Shown: positions 33,507 to 42,424, counted from the first letter of the stretch. The stretch is 64,000 bases of DNA from Coriobacteriia bacterium (GCA_018368455.1 JAGZEG010000003.1:124001-188000); one strand, 5' to 3'. The notes: a model not told the origin generated them from the sequence alone. A program made the numbers and translations.

Positions 33507-35938
33507 GTGACGACACGCGTACGGCTGCGACGGCGACGGGCACGAGCCCTGCCGGGTCCACGCCTCCCGCCGCGAAGGCGCCGGCCGCGCCTGCGAAGCC
33601 TGCGCCTCTCGAGGCGCCTACGGACGAGGGGCGCGACAACTTCCCACGCCTGCTCGAGGCTGCGGGGAGCTATCTCGGCCCCGACGACCTCGACAAGGTG
33701 ACGCGCGCTTATCGTTATGCCGCCAAACAGCATGCTGGCGTCAAGCGCAAGAGCGGCGAGCCGTACATCTGCCACCCGGTCGAGGTGGCGCTCATCCTGG
33801 CCGAGAACCTGCATAGCGACGTCGACGTGCTGTGTGCCGGCCTGCTGCACGACACGGTCGAGGACACGGACACGACGCTTGAACAGCTGACTGACATGTT
33901 TGGCCCGCAGGTGGCCGAGCTCGTCGACGGCGTGACGAAGCTCACGAACATCGAGGTTGACTCCCTGTCTGAGCAGCAGGCGCTCAACCTGCGCAAGCTG
34001 TTCCTTGCCATGGCCAAGGACATCCGCGTCATCATCATCAAGCTGGCCGACCGCCTGCACAACATGCGCACGCTCATGGCCATCCCGGAAGATCGCCGCA
34101 TATTCAAGGCTCACGAGACGATGGAGATCTACGCCCCGCTGGCCAACCGCCTCGGCATCAGCTCCATCAAGTGGGAGCTCGAGGATCTGTCGTTCTGCTA
34201 CCTAGAGCCGGCGAAGTACCGCCAGATCGCGCGCATGGTCAGCGAGACGCGCGAGCAGCGCGAGCACTACCTCGACGAGGTCATCGGCATGCTGCGCGGC
34301 GAGCTCGACCGCGCGGGCATCAAGGGTTACCGCATCATGGGTCGCCCGAAACACCTGTACTCCATCTATCAGAAGATGAAGAACCGCGGCAAGGACTTCT
34401 CGGAGATCTACGACCTCATCGCGCTGCGCGTCATCACGACGAACGTGCGCGACTGCTATGCGGCCGTCGGCGCCGTGCACGCCCAGTGGCACCCCATGCC
34501 CGGGCGCTTCAAGGACTACATCTCCATGCCGAAGTTCAACATGTACCAGTCGCTGCACACGACGGTCATCGGGCCGGCGGGCCGACCTCTGGAGATCCAG
34601 ATCCGAACGGAGGAGATGCACCAGCAGGCCGAGTACGGCATCGCGGCGCACTGGCTCTACAAGCAGGCGGGCAACTCCGAGGGCAACAAGCAGACGAGCG
34701 CCCAAAAGCTCGACGACCAGCTCGCCTTGCTCGGACGCACGCTCGAGTGGACTCAGCAGGACGACATGTCCGACCCGCAGGAGTTCTTGAACGCGCTCAA
34801 GATTGACCTGTTCGACACCGAGGTGTTCGTCTTCACGCCCAAGGGCGAGGTCGTCATCCTGCGCGCCGGATCGACGCCGCTGGACTTCGCGTACTCCGTG
34901 CACACGGAGGTCGGCAACCACTGCGTCGGCGCAAAGGTGAACGGCTCCGTCGTGCCGCTCTCCTACGAGCTGCAGATGGGCGACCGCGTTGAGATCCTGA
35001 CGCAGAACAACGCGAGCCCCTCGCGCGACTGGCTCTCCATCGTCAAGACGCCGTCGGCTCGCTCGAAGATTCGCAGCTTCTTTGCCAAGATGACGAAGGC
35101 CGACGACGCTGCGGCCGGTCGTGACGAGGTGGCACGAGAGCTGCGTAAGCAGGGCCTGGGCATCGCGACGCCGCGCACGACACGCGCCATGGCGAAGGTG
35201 GCGCCCATCCTCGGATTTGCCTCGCCTGATGACCTATTTGTCTCCGTGGCGAACGGCAAGACGTCGCCGCGCCTCGTGGCGAACAAGGTGAGCGCCCAGC
35301 TCGAGGGCGCGACAAACAGCCAGGCTGAGGCCGAGAAGCGCGCGCTCGCAAGCTTGACGACCGCCGGCTCGCTCATGACGATGACGCCGCCGCGCATCGC
35401 TCGTCCCACGACGGCCCAGCGCCGAGAGGCGGCCAAGCGCACGAACAACGGCATCGTCGTCGAAGGCTCGGACACCGAGCTGCCCGTGCGCCTCGCACGC
35501 TGTTGCAACCCCGTGATGGGCGACGACATCGTGGGCTTCATCACGCGCGGGCGCGGTGTCAGCGTACACCGCGCCGACTGCCCGAACGTCTCGAGCCTCC
35601 AGAAGTCCGAGGGGCGCATGATCGGCGTGCGCTGGGACTCGGGACGCGCCTCGCTGTTCCAAGTCGAGATCGTCATCGAAGCCGTCGATCGCACGCGTCT
35701 GCTCACGGACATCACGGTCGTCATCTCGGACCAGGGGGGCAACATCCTGTCGTCGGGCACGCGCACGGATCGCAGTGGCATCTCCAACATGCGCTTCCTC
35801 ATCGAGCTCGGCGACATCGGACGCCTCAACGCGATGCTCTCGCTGCTGCAGCAGGTCGACGGTGTGCTGGATGCGCGACGCGCGCTGCCGGGCGAGTCGG
35901 GGGAGGGGAAGGGCCGTGGCAAGCACCACTCCCACTAG
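33503..35938 (+). CDS. relA: Bifunctional (p)ppGpp synthetase/hydrolase (RelA/SpoT)
   Basis: An 811-residue Rel protein with all usual domains. After an Ala/Pro-rich N terminus of about 45 residues come the HD hydrolase (HPVEVA near 92, LLHDTVEDT, intact), the synthetase domain (RPKHLYSIYQKMK near 282, DLIALRVI, YQSLHTT near 350), a TGS domain (VFVFTPKGEVV from about 441), a cysteine-containing conserved segment (RLARCCNP) and a C-terminal ACT domain. Both activities should be present. The ATG overlaps the recJ stop as ATGA, so translation is coupled. secDF and relA are commonly neighbours in actinobacteria, with apt between; here the recJ fusion takes that place. Confidence 0.96.
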   Translation: MSDDTRTAATATGTSPAGSTPPAAKAPAAPAKPAPLEAPTDEGRDNFPRLLEAAGSYLGPDDLDKVTRAYRYAAKQHAGVKRKSGEPYICHPVEVALILAENLHSDVDVLCAGLLHDTVEDTDTTLEQLTDMFGPQVAELVDGVTKLTNIEVDSLSEQQALNLRKLFLAMAKDIRVIIIKLADRLHNMRTLMAIPEDRRIFKAHETMEIYAPLANRLGISSIKWELEDLSFCYLEPAKYRQIARMVSETREQREHYLDEVIGMLRGELDRAGIKGYRIMGRPKHLYSIYQKMKNRGKDFSEIYDLIALRVITTNVRDCYAAVGAVHAQWHPMPGRFKDYISMPKFNMYQSLHTTVIGPAGRPLEIQIRTEEMHQQAEYGIAAHWLYKQAGNSEGNKQTSAQKLDDQLALLGRTLEWTQQDDMSDPQEFLNALKIDLFDTEVFVFTPKGEVVILRAGSTPLDFAYSVHTEVGNHCVGAKVNGSVVPLSYELQMGDRVEILTQNNASPSRDWLSIVKTPSARSKIRSFFAKMTKADDAAAGRDEVARELRKQGLGIATPRTTRAMAKVAPILGFASPDDLFVSVANGKTSPRLVANKVSAQLEGATNSQAEAEKRALASLTTAGSLMTMTPPRIARPTTAQRREAAKRTNNGIVVEGSDTELPVRLARCCNPVMGDDIVGFITRGRGVSVHRADCPNVSSLQKSEGRMIGVRWDSGRASLFQVEIVIEAVDRTRLLTDITVVISDQGGNILSSGTRTDRSGISNMRFLIELGDIGRLNAMLSLLQQVDGVLDARRALPGESGEGKGRGKHHSH

Positions 35939-36599
35939 TTCCGTGCGTGAGCCAGCTGGTTGCGTCCGGACTGTCGTTGTCGGCTCGCTGCAGGAGAACT
36001 GCTACATCGTCGACGACGGCCAGGGCGGTGCCGTGCTCGTGGACCCTGGCGACGACTGGCCCGCCATCGAGCGTGCCCTCGCGGGCCGTCCCGTGCGCGC
36101 CGTGCTGATCACGCACTTCCACGCCGACCACGTGGGCGCCCTGAACGATGCGCTCGCTGCGACGGGGGCACCCTGGTACATCGGCGACGCCGACGCCCGC
36201 ATGCTTGAGCCGGGCCGCGCTCGCACCGCGCACGCCCACTACGCCGCTGTCGAGGTGCCCACTCCTCCGGAGCGTACCGTGCACGGACGTGACGTCGTGA
36301 CCGCGGGGGAGCTGAGCTTTGCGGTCATCGACTGCCCTGGCCACTCCAAAGGCGGCGTCACGTACTACGAGCGCGCCTGTGGCCTGGCGTTCACGGGCGA
36401 TACGCTGTTTGCGGGGTCGTGCGGCCGCACAGACCTCGAGGGCGGCAGCGGGCGTGCCATCGCGAGCTCGCTCGCGCGTCTCGCCAAGCTGCCCGATGCC
36501 GTGCGCGTGCTTCCGGGTCACGGGCCCGCGAGCACGATCGGCGTCGAGCGCGCGACGAATCCCTACGTGCGCCAGGCGCTCGCAAACGAGGTGCTATGA
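35916..36599 (+). CDS. Metallo-beta-lactamase fold hydrolase (glyoxalase II-like)
   Basis: A 227-residue MBL-fold protein with the metal-binding motif HFHADH near residue 68, a further ligand in CPGHSKGG, FTGDTLF and the late GHGP, the layout of short glyoxalase II-like hydrolases. GTG 35916 is chosen because a GGAGGGG sequence lies about eight bases upstream; it overlaps the relA end by 23 bp. GTG 35943 is an alternative. It probably hydrolyses a thioester, but the substrate is not fixed by sequence. Last gene of the sec-rel operon. Confidence 0.88.
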   Translation: MASTTPTSSVREPAGCVRTVVVGSLQENCYIVDDGQGGAVLVDPGDDWPAIERALAGRPVRAVLITHFHADHVGALNDALAATGAPWYIGDADARMLEPGRARTAHAHYAAVEVPTPPERTVHGRDVVTAGELSFAVIDCPGHSKGGVTYYERACGLAFTGDTLFAGSCGRTDLEGGSGRAIASSLARLAKLPDAVRVLPGHGPASTIGVERATNPYVRQALANEVL

Positions 36600-36752
36600 A
36601 GCCCGCTCAAGAGGGGGTCATATGAATCTCTATAGGCATTTACCTGCTGGTTTATGAGATCAAGGGTCTCGGCGCCTCAGCGTGACCCAACAGTCGGTAC
36701 TGCCTTTACCCTCCTGCCTACGTAGTAGGTTATAGAACCTTGAGCTGCGCCT

Positions 36753-36761
36753 TGCTATGAT
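36753..36761 (+). promoter_or_regulatory. Candidate extended -10 promoter for rhodanese-like gene
   Basis: TGCTATGAT fits an extended -10 element and lies about 57 bp before the ATG. No convincing -35 hexamer is seen. A 13-bp inverted repeat, CCTACGTAGTAGG at 36717-36729, sits just upstream and could be an operator. Confidence 0.35.
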
Positions 36762-36817
36762 GAACTCGCCGGCACGCTTTCCGTCGTGCCGTTATCTACG
36801 AGCAAGGGAGAGTGGCT

Positions 36818-37555
36818 ATGACCTATGAGATGGGCGGTGCGGTGGATCGGCGGCGCCTGCTGAAGGGGGCGGCTCTGGGCGTGCTGGGCGCAGCCGCTGC
36901 CCCACGCCTGGCAACGGCATCTGAAAAGGCGTCCTCTGCGAAGAACGACCTGCCGCCGCTGCCGCCCTCGGACCCGGATCCCGAGAGCCCCTTTGGCGTT
37001 GACCGCGCCATCACGGTGCACAACATCGACGACTACCTCAACCGCCCTGACGTCGCCTATCGCGACTGCCGCATGCTCTTCGACCCGGCGGACTGGTGGG
37101 CCATGAACGGCAACCCTGACCTGTCGTCGTGCCTCGAGGGATTCCGCATCGTGCCGTATCCCTACGTCGGCACGATGCAGCCGCTGCCGGTCGAGGGCGC
37201 CTATGACGGCGACGTGCTGTACACCGTCGTGTGGAACGAGGACGGAAGCATTGAGTCGGCGACGCCGAACTTCAAGGAGTCGCGCACGATCCTCGATGAC
37301 CTGTTCCCCAAGGACAGGCCTCTCTTTCTCGTCTGCGGAGGCGGTGGATACGCCGGCTTTACGAAGAGCCTGCTGACGTTCCTGGGCTGGGATCCCGCGC
37401 TTCTCTACAACATCGGCGGCATGTGGGACTACACGGGTGACCGCCTTGTCCACATCATCGAGTATGGCGAGACAGAGGCGGACGACGTCTATGCGCTGTG
37501 GCGGGCTGACTACGCGACGATAGACTTCTCGCTTTTGCAGCCCGTCGAGGCGTAG
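36818..37555 (+). CDS. Tat-exported rhodanese-like protein
   Basis: A 245-residue protein with an N-terminal twin-arginine signal (DRRRLLKGAALGVLGAAAA) and a mature part that resembles a rhodanese: an aspartate-arginine-type start strand (YRDCRMLFDP), central strands, and the loop PLFLVCGGGGYAG in which Cys173 would be the sulfur-carrying active-site residue. The loop is glycine-rich and lacks the arginine usual in CxxGxR, so sulfurtransferase activity is not certain. The ATG at 36818 has GGGAGA nine bases upstream. It appears to be a single-gene unit outside the membrane, possibly handling sulfane sulfur or helping fold redox proteins. The assignment is moderate. Confidence 0.65.
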   Translation: MTYEMGGAVDRRRLLKGAALGVLGAAAAPRLATASEKASSAKNDLPPLPPSDPDPESPFGVDRAITVHNIDDYLNRPDVAYRDCRMLFDPADWWAMNGNPDLSSCLEGFRIVPYPYVGTMQPLPVEGAYDGDVLYTVVWNEDGSIESATPNFKESRTILDDLFPKDRPLFLVCGGGGYAGFTKSLLTFLGWDPALLYNIGGMWDYTGDRLVHIIEYGETEADDVYALWRADYATIDFSLLQPVEA

Positions 37556-37609
37556 CGCGCGCTCGTACGCTCCATCGGATAAAACGGTTTGTGAGAAAGG
37601 ACAGGATTC

Positions 37610-37801
37610 ATGAGCAGCGACGGAAGCGATCGCAAGGGTTCGAGCGGGGCCGCGTCGGACGGCAAGGGTCACAGCTCGCGCAAGGACCGCAACACGGGCC
37701 GCATCGTCAAGGCCGGCTCGAAGCGGGCCTCGTCGGCCGGTGCCTCGTTCGGGCACTCGTCGGGCCACGACAAGGCCTCATCGAGCAAGCGTAAGGGCTA
37801 G
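37610..37801 (+). CDS. Tiny Ser/Lys/Gly-rich protein
   Basis: A 63-residue protein made almost wholly of Ser, Gly, Lys, Ala, Arg, Asp and His, with no hydrophobic core and therefore probably disordered. The ATG at 37610 has AAAGGA nine bases upstream, and the stop is only five bases before the start of the acyltransferase gene, so it is very likely a real, co-translated gene. No family is recognised. Its basic, lysine-rich make-up beside an acyltransferase, an AMP-forming ligase and a carrier protein makes it a candidate modification target; a nucleic-acid-binding role is the other simple reading. Confidence 0.6.
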   Translation: MSSDGSDRKGSSGAASDGKGHSSRKDRNTGRIVKAGSKRASSAGASFGHSSGHDKASSSKRKG

Positions 37802-37806
37802 GAGCG

Positions 37807-38376
37807 ATGCTGGGCCTCGACGTACTGGGCTTCGAGGCCCAGCGCGACCTTGACGATCTGTTTGCCCTGTTCAGCGACCCCACGGGCCAGCCGCTGTTCT
37901 CCGAGCGTGTGCCGATCACGAGCCGCGAGGAGTTTGGCGACTGGCTCGACGACATGCTGCGCAACTCCTACCACGACGTTCGCATCGTGCGGGCCCAGGG
38001 CACGGGCGAGCTCGTGGGCATCGCGTTTTCCTACGACTACCGCCCATTTGACCTGCACTGCAAGGTGTGCGTCTCACTGGCGCCCGCCTGGCAGGACAAG
38101 GGAGTGGCGGGTCGCATCGGCACGACCTTCATGGACGAGCTGTTTCGCGCCTACCCCCTGCGCAAGATCTACGCGCTCGTGTACGGCTACAACGAGCGCA
38201 GCCTCGCCTCGAATCTGCAGGCCGGCTTTGAGGAGGAGGGCTGCCTGCGGGGATATCGCTATCTCGACGGCAGCTACCACGACTGCCATGTGCTCGCGAT
38301 GACGCGCGAGCGCTTCTATGCACGGCTTGCGCCGTTCAGCGAGCTTGGTGAGCGGGAAAGCGGGGACGTGCGGTGA
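37807..38376 (+). CDS. GNAT-family acyltransferase
   Basis: A 189-residue protein with the GNAT fold: the central strand and pantetheine-binding segment VCVSLAPAWQDKGVAGRIG (about residues 89-107), followed by FRAYPLRKIYALVYGYNERSLA and the closing GFEEEGCLRGYRYLDG motif seen in RimJ/RimL-type enzymes. The acyl donor (acetyl-CoA, or the carrier protein encoded two genes downstream) and the acceptor are unknown. ATG 37807 sits five bases after the small Ser/Lys-rich gene; the stop overlaps the next start as GTGA. This places it in a compact four-gene cassette. Confidence 0.85.
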   Translation: MLGLDVLGFEAQRDLDDLFALFSDPTGQPLFSERVPITSREEFGDWLDDMLRNSYHDVRIVRAQGTGELVGIAFSYDYRPFDLHCKVCVSLAPAWQDKGVAGRIGTTFMDELFRAYPLRKIYALVYGYNERSLASNLQAGFEEEGCLRGYRYLDGSYHDCHVLAMTRERFYARLAPFSELGERESGDVR

Positions 38377-39860
38377 CGGTGGGGGAGCGATCGCGGGGCT
38401 GCGGAGGGGCGCTCGGAGGACCGTACGCTGACTATGCGGCGCCCGAGCTTGTCGATCTGCTCGATATTGTTCGCCGCGCGCGGGCGTGCCACGCCTCTGC
38501 CGCCGCGTTTGAGCGCGTGGGCGGCGTAACGACGTATGCGGCGTGGGCTGACGGCGTCGATGCCGTGAGCCGCACTCTTTCCGAGAGGCTTCGCGCGTGT
38601 CCTGGGGCGGCCGACCCCTTGCTGGCAGGCCGACCGCTCGTGCATGTGTGCGCGGACGACCCCGAGCTGCTCACGACGGCTTTTCTCGGCTCTGTTGCCT
38701 CCGGGTGCGTCGCTCTACTGGGGCCGGCGAGCGACGCATCTCGGGCTGACGTGCGCGCCTGTGCCGTGCTCGATGAACAAGCGATTCGCGAGCTCATGGC
38801 GGGGACCGGCGGCGGGGCGTCGTGTGTCGACGAGCTGCCGATTTCCGACCTCGACGCGCCGTGTTGCGTGCTGCGAAGCTCTGGATCGTCGGGCTCCGAG
38901 CCCAAGCTCGTCGTCCTGTCGCAGCGGGCCCTCGTGACCGACTTGCTTGGTGGCCTGCGCCGCTACGCGTTTCCTCCGGCGTGCCGCACGCTGAGCGTCA
39001 TACCGGCCTGGCACGGCTTTGGCCTCGTGTGCGACGCGCTCGCGCCGCTTGCCGTCGGCGGTACGATCTGCATCCCTGACACCCCTGCGGCATCGTTTGC
39101 CCAACTGTCACGTTTCGCCCCGACGCAGCTCAACGTTCCGCCTCGCTTCGCGGCTGCCCTGCTCGGCATGCTCGAGCGCGCCTCGGACCCCAAAGGAGTC
39201 ACGGGCGGACGCCTGCGCAAGATGCTCGTGGGCGGGGCGGGCGTCGACGCGGTGACGTGCGCGGGCCTGCGAGGCTATGACATCGAGGCATACGGCTGCT
39301 ACGGCTTGTCCGAGTGCGCTCCCTGTGTCAGCGTCAACCGGGACGCGTGGCGCAAGGACGGTAGCGCTGGCCTGCCGCTCGACTGCAACGAGGTTCGCAT
39401 CGCCTCAGACGGGGAGATCCTCGTGAGGGGCTCAAACGTCATGGCGGGCTATCTCGGCAGGCCCGACCTCACGTCTCGGGCGCTGCGTGACGGCTGGCTG
39501 CATACGGGCGACGTCGGGCGGATCGACGACGACGGCTTTCTTTGGGTCGAGGGCCGCCTCGATGGTCTCATCGTGCTTGCCGACGGCACGGGCGTTGTTC
39601 CCGAGCCTTGGGAGCGAGCCGTGTGTCGCATCGAGGGCGTGCGCCAGGCGCTCGTGTATGGCTGGCATGGCCCCCAAGGCACGTGCTTGGCCGCTCGCGT
39701 CTTTGCTGCTGATGCCGCAACCGATGTGGCGGCGGCCGTTCGGGGCGTCTGCGCTGACGGGGCGCATCATATCGAGCATGTGGAGCTGGCGTCCGAGCCG
39801 CTGGCGACGACGCCGACGGGCAAGTTGGTGAGGTCTGCGACACCGAAGGGGGAGCGCTGA
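38373..39860 (+). CDS. AMP-forming acyl ligase (ANL superfamily)
   Basis: A 495-residue adenylating enzyme. Landmarks are a P-loop-like RSSGSSGSEPK (about 169-179), YGLSECAPC near 309, HTGDVGRIDDDGF and the C-terminal TPTGK that holds the A10 lysine. It should activate a carboxylic acid and load it onto CoA or, given the neighbour, onto the carrier protein encoded directly downstream. The acid is unknown. The GTG start overlaps the acyltransferase stop (GTGA), and the stop shares a base with the carrier-protein start. A paralogous relation to the MenE domain at 848 is expected at superfamily level only. Confidence 0.88.
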   Translation: MTVGERSRGCGGALGGPYADYAAPELVDLLDIVRRARACHASAAAFERVGGVTTYAAWADGVDAVSRTLSERLRACPGAADPLLAGRPLVHVCADDPELLTTAFLGSVASGCVALLGPASDASRADVRACAVLDEQAIRELMAGTGGGASCVDELPISDLDAPCCVLRSSGSSGSEPKLVVLSQRALVTDLLGGLRRYAFPPACRTLSVIPAWHGFGLVCDALAPLAVGGTICIPDTPAASFAQLSRFAPTQLNVPPRFAAALLGMLERASDPKGVTGGRLRKMLVGGAGVDAVTCAGLRGYDIEAYGCYGLSECAPCVSVNRDAWRKDGSAGLPLDCNEVRIASDGEILVRGSNVMAGYLGRPDLTSRALRDGWLHTGDVGRIDDDGFLWVEGRLDGLIVLADGTGVVPEPWERAVCRIEGVRQALVYGWHGPQGTCLAARVFAADAATDVAAAVRGVCADGAHHIEHVELASEPLATTPTGKLVRSATPKGER

Positions 39861-40081
39861 TGGGGGACTGCGAGCGAACGGCGCGCGTCGTGGCGCAGGT
39901 CTGCGGCCTGGAGCGACCGCCTGCGGGCGAGGCGGATCTCGTGGCGGACCTCGGGTGCACGTCGTTTGACATGATGGCCATCTGCGTGCAGCTCGAGCAG
40001 GAGTTCGGCTGCGGCATCGACTATGCTCGCCTGCGCGACGTGCGCACGGTTGCCGATCTCTCCGACGTCGTGGGCGCGTAG
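39860..40081 (+). CDS. Acyl carrier protein-like protein
   Basis: A 73-residue acidic four-helix protein. The likely phosphopantetheine site is Ser35 in LGCTSFDMMAI, corresponding to LGxDSL in classical carrier proteins, so the aspartate before the serine is replaced by threonine. The following helix (VQLEQEFGCGI) is typical. The start shares a base with the ligase stop (TGATG), so it is translated with it. It is not the housekeeping fatty-acid carrier by context; a dedicated role with the ligase and acyltransferase is inferred. Confidence 0.82.
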   Translation: MGDCERTARVVAQVCGLERPPAGEADLVADLGCTSFDMMAICVQLEQEFGCGIDYARLRDVRTVADLSDVVGA

Positions 40082-40269
40082 CTCTTGCGCGGATTGCCCG
40101 ACAGTTCGCCGCTCGCGGTAGCGATTCTTTGAAATGACCGACTCTTGACCTGCTGCTATGGATGTGCGGACGCGGCACTGTGTATTGTGGCATCGTTTCT
40201 GTGCCGCTGGGCCCGCTTGTTGCAGGCAGTGCGCGGACATCGGTCTTTTGACGAAGGAGAAGCAGAAGA

Positions 40270-41220
40270 ATGCCCAAGATCACTCGTGAGGACGTGCGCG
40301 TTCCGCTCGACGTCATGCCCGAGTTCCGTGAGACATACATCGACAACTACATGGCTGCCACGCAGGGGACGGGCCGTCTCATGCTCTTCGCGTGCGACCA
40401 GAAGTTCGAACATATGAACAAGGACTTCTTCGGCCCGGGCATCGACCCGGCTGACGCCGATCCCGAGCACCTGTTCAAGATCGGTGACGAAGGCGTCATC
40501 GGCGTGCTTGCCGGCCAGCGCGGCCTCATCGCCCGCTATGCGCAGGACTACCCCGAGATCAACTACCTCGTCAAGATGAACTCCAAGACGAACCTCGTGA
40601 AGACGGCGCAGTCTGATCCGTATTCGCCGCAGCTCAACGACCTGGGCTCCGTCCTTGACATGCGCGACGCCGGCGTGAACATCGTCGGCCTCGGTTACAC
40701 GATCTACCTCGGCAGCGAGTATGAGTCCACCATGGTGCAGGAGGCCGGCCAGCTCATCGCCGACGCCCACGCCAACGGCCTGCTCGTCGTGCTGTGGATC
40801 TACCCGCGTGGCAAGGCTGTCACTGACGAGAAGGCCGCCGACCTCATCGCCGGCGCAGCTGGCGTCGCCCTGTGCCTGGGCGCCGACTTCGTGAAGGTGA
40901 ACCCGCCGGCTGACACGGCTGACGCGACGTCCGCCCAGCTGCTCAAGCAGGCCTCCGTGGCTGCTGGCCGCACGGGTCTCGTGTGCGCGGGCGGTTCGAC
41001 CGTCGACGCCGAGACGTTCCTGACGCAGCTCTACGAGCAGATCCATGTCGGCGGCGCTGACGGCAACGCCACGGGCCGCAACATCCACCAGCGCTCTCTG
41101 GACGAGGCCGTGCGCCTGACGAAGGCCATCTCCGCCATCACGTTCGCCGACTACGACGTTCAGGAGGCGCTCGACGTCTTCAAGGGCATCGACGATTTCA
41201 AGCTCTCCGACATCAAGTAA
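40270..41220 (+). CDS. Class I fructose-bisphosphate aldolase-family protein (FbaB/LsrF type)
   Basis: A 316-residue Schiff-base aldolase of the DeoC/FbaB/LsrF group. Landmarks are FACDQKFEH near the N terminus (the Asp that binds substrate), WIYPRGKAV (active-site Tyr, about residue 178), the Schiff-base lysine in GADFVKVNPP (about 216) and the phosphate loop CAGGS. The ATG at 40270 follows GAAGGAG. It could cleave fructose-1,6-bisphosphate in glycolysis/gluconeogenesis or act on a related sugar phosphate; the family contains both. It stands alone between the carrier-protein cassette and the ATPase gene, with 188 bp upstream for its promoter. Confidence 0.87.
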   Translation: MPKITREDVRVPLDVMPEFRETYIDNYMAATQGTGRLMLFACDQKFEHMNKDFFGPGIDPADADPEHLFKIGDEGVIGVLAGQRGLIARYAQDYPEINYLVKMNSKTNLVKTAQSDPYSPQLNDLGSVLDMRDAGVNIVGLGYTIYLGSEYESTMVQEAGQLIADAHANGLLVVLWIYPRGKAVTDEKAADLIAGAAGVALCLGADFVKVNPPADTADATSAQLLKQASVAAGRTGLVCAGGSTVDAETFLTQLYEQIHVGGADGNATGRNIHQRSLDEAVRLTKAISAITFADYDVQEALDVFKGIDDFKLSDIK

Positions 41221-41338
41221 GTGCTTGCCGCGCCGTTGGGTGCGCGCATCCGCTAGGATAGGGTGACCACATGCGGGGGCTCGGCTCAATGGGGTCGGGC
41301 CCCCGTCGCATGGAGCGACGACAAGGATGGTGCGACGC

Positions 41339-42409
41339 ATGGAGAACGACGCCTGCAGCCGTTTGGCGGAAGAGCCGTCACCCTCGACGGTGCCTGGCGA
41401 GCCGAAAGACGCAGGGGTGCTCGGGCCGGGGGATGAGGCTGCTCCGATGCGCCCGACCGTCGTTGTCAGCATATTCGGCGGGCCGGGGTCGGGTAAGACG
41501 ACGGCGGCGCTCGACATCACGTCGCGTCTCAAGAAGCTCGGCTTTCTGGCTGACTTTGCGCCCGAGTACGCCAAGGAGGTCGTCTGGGACACGCAGGCCC
41601 CGCTTGCGACGCCCGAGGAGCGCGCCCGAGCCCGTGCCGTCATGGACGGTGGCCTGCAGACGCAGCGGCTGTTCTTTGCCCAGCAGCAGGCGCGCGTCAA
41701 TCGCTGCCTTGGGCAGTGCGACTTTGTTGTGACGGATTCGCCGGGGCTCATTGGCATGGTGTGTCTGCGGCCCCCGTTTGACGCTGAGGGGCGTGCGGCC
41801 CTATACCGTGACATGCGGGCCGACTTTGACAGCCACCACAACTTCGTCATGGTCATGCGCCGTGGGGACGCCTACGAAGCCCAAGGCCGCATCGAGAGCC
41901 CCAAGCGTGCCATGGCGATGGATCGGGCGACGGCCGAGCTGTTGAACGACCTGCACGAGCCATGGCGCTCATACGGGCATGACGAGCTCTCACGCGCCGT
42001 CAGCGACATGCAGCGTCGCTTGTTCGAGGTCAGACGCGAGCTCGGCCTTGCGCAGGACCCGCGTGAGGACGGCGGGGTCGTTGAGGTGCAGTGGCTCTGC
42101 GTTCCTGCGACGAGTGTGCTGGCTAGCACCGAGCACGGCTGGCTGCTGCGGCTGCCGGCGGGTGCGTGCGTGGGCGGCATCGACGTGGGAGACGCGGTTG
42201 TGCGCGTGCCGCTCGACGTGCGCGTCGAGACGATCGCGTCGGGGGAGGTACGGCTGGGCATGGTTCCCGGAAGCGAGGCGGAGCTGCTGGGGCGCGGTGA
42301 GGCGTGCGAGCCCGCGGATTGCGCGGATGACGGTGTGGCAGACGTCCTGCGTTTCGATGCACGCCTCCTCGAGCGCCTCTTTTCTGGGGTGCAACAAAAA
42401 TGTGACTGA
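41339..42409 (+). CDS. P-loop ATPase/kinase-like protein
   Basis: A 356-residue protein. After a variable, Pro-rich N terminus of about 36 residues comes an AAA-type nucleotide-binding domain: Walker A FGGPGSGKTT near residues 46-55, LADFAPEYAKEVVW, a Walker B-like DFVVTDSPG near 130, and RRGDAYEAQGR. This resembles the NadR-kinase/AAA_28 group found in phage and bacterial genomes. The last ~110 residues are a separate domain I do not recognise. ATG 41339 is preferred (AAGGATGG upstream); ATG 41327 is possible. A G+C-rich imperfect hairpin (41271-41312) precedes it. The function is unknown. Confidence 0.75.
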   Translation: MENDACSRLAEEPSPSTVPGEPKDAGVLGPGDEAAPMRPTVVVSIFGGPGSGKTTAALDITSRLKKLGFLADFAPEYAKEVVWDTQAPLATPEERARARAVMDGGLQTQRLFFAQQQARVNRCLGQCDFVVTDSPGLIGMVCLRPPFDAEGRAALYRDMRADFDSHHNFVMVMRRGDAYEAQGRIESPKRAMAMDRATAELLNDLHEPWRSYGHDELSRAVSDMQRRLFEVRRELGLAQDPREDGGVVEVQWLCVPATSVLASTEHGWLLRLPAGACVGGIDVGDAVVRVPLDVRVETIASGEVRLGMVPGSEAELLGRGEACEPADCADDGVADVLRFDARLLERLFSGVQQKCD

Positions 42410-42424
42410 TTTTGATTTTGGGGC

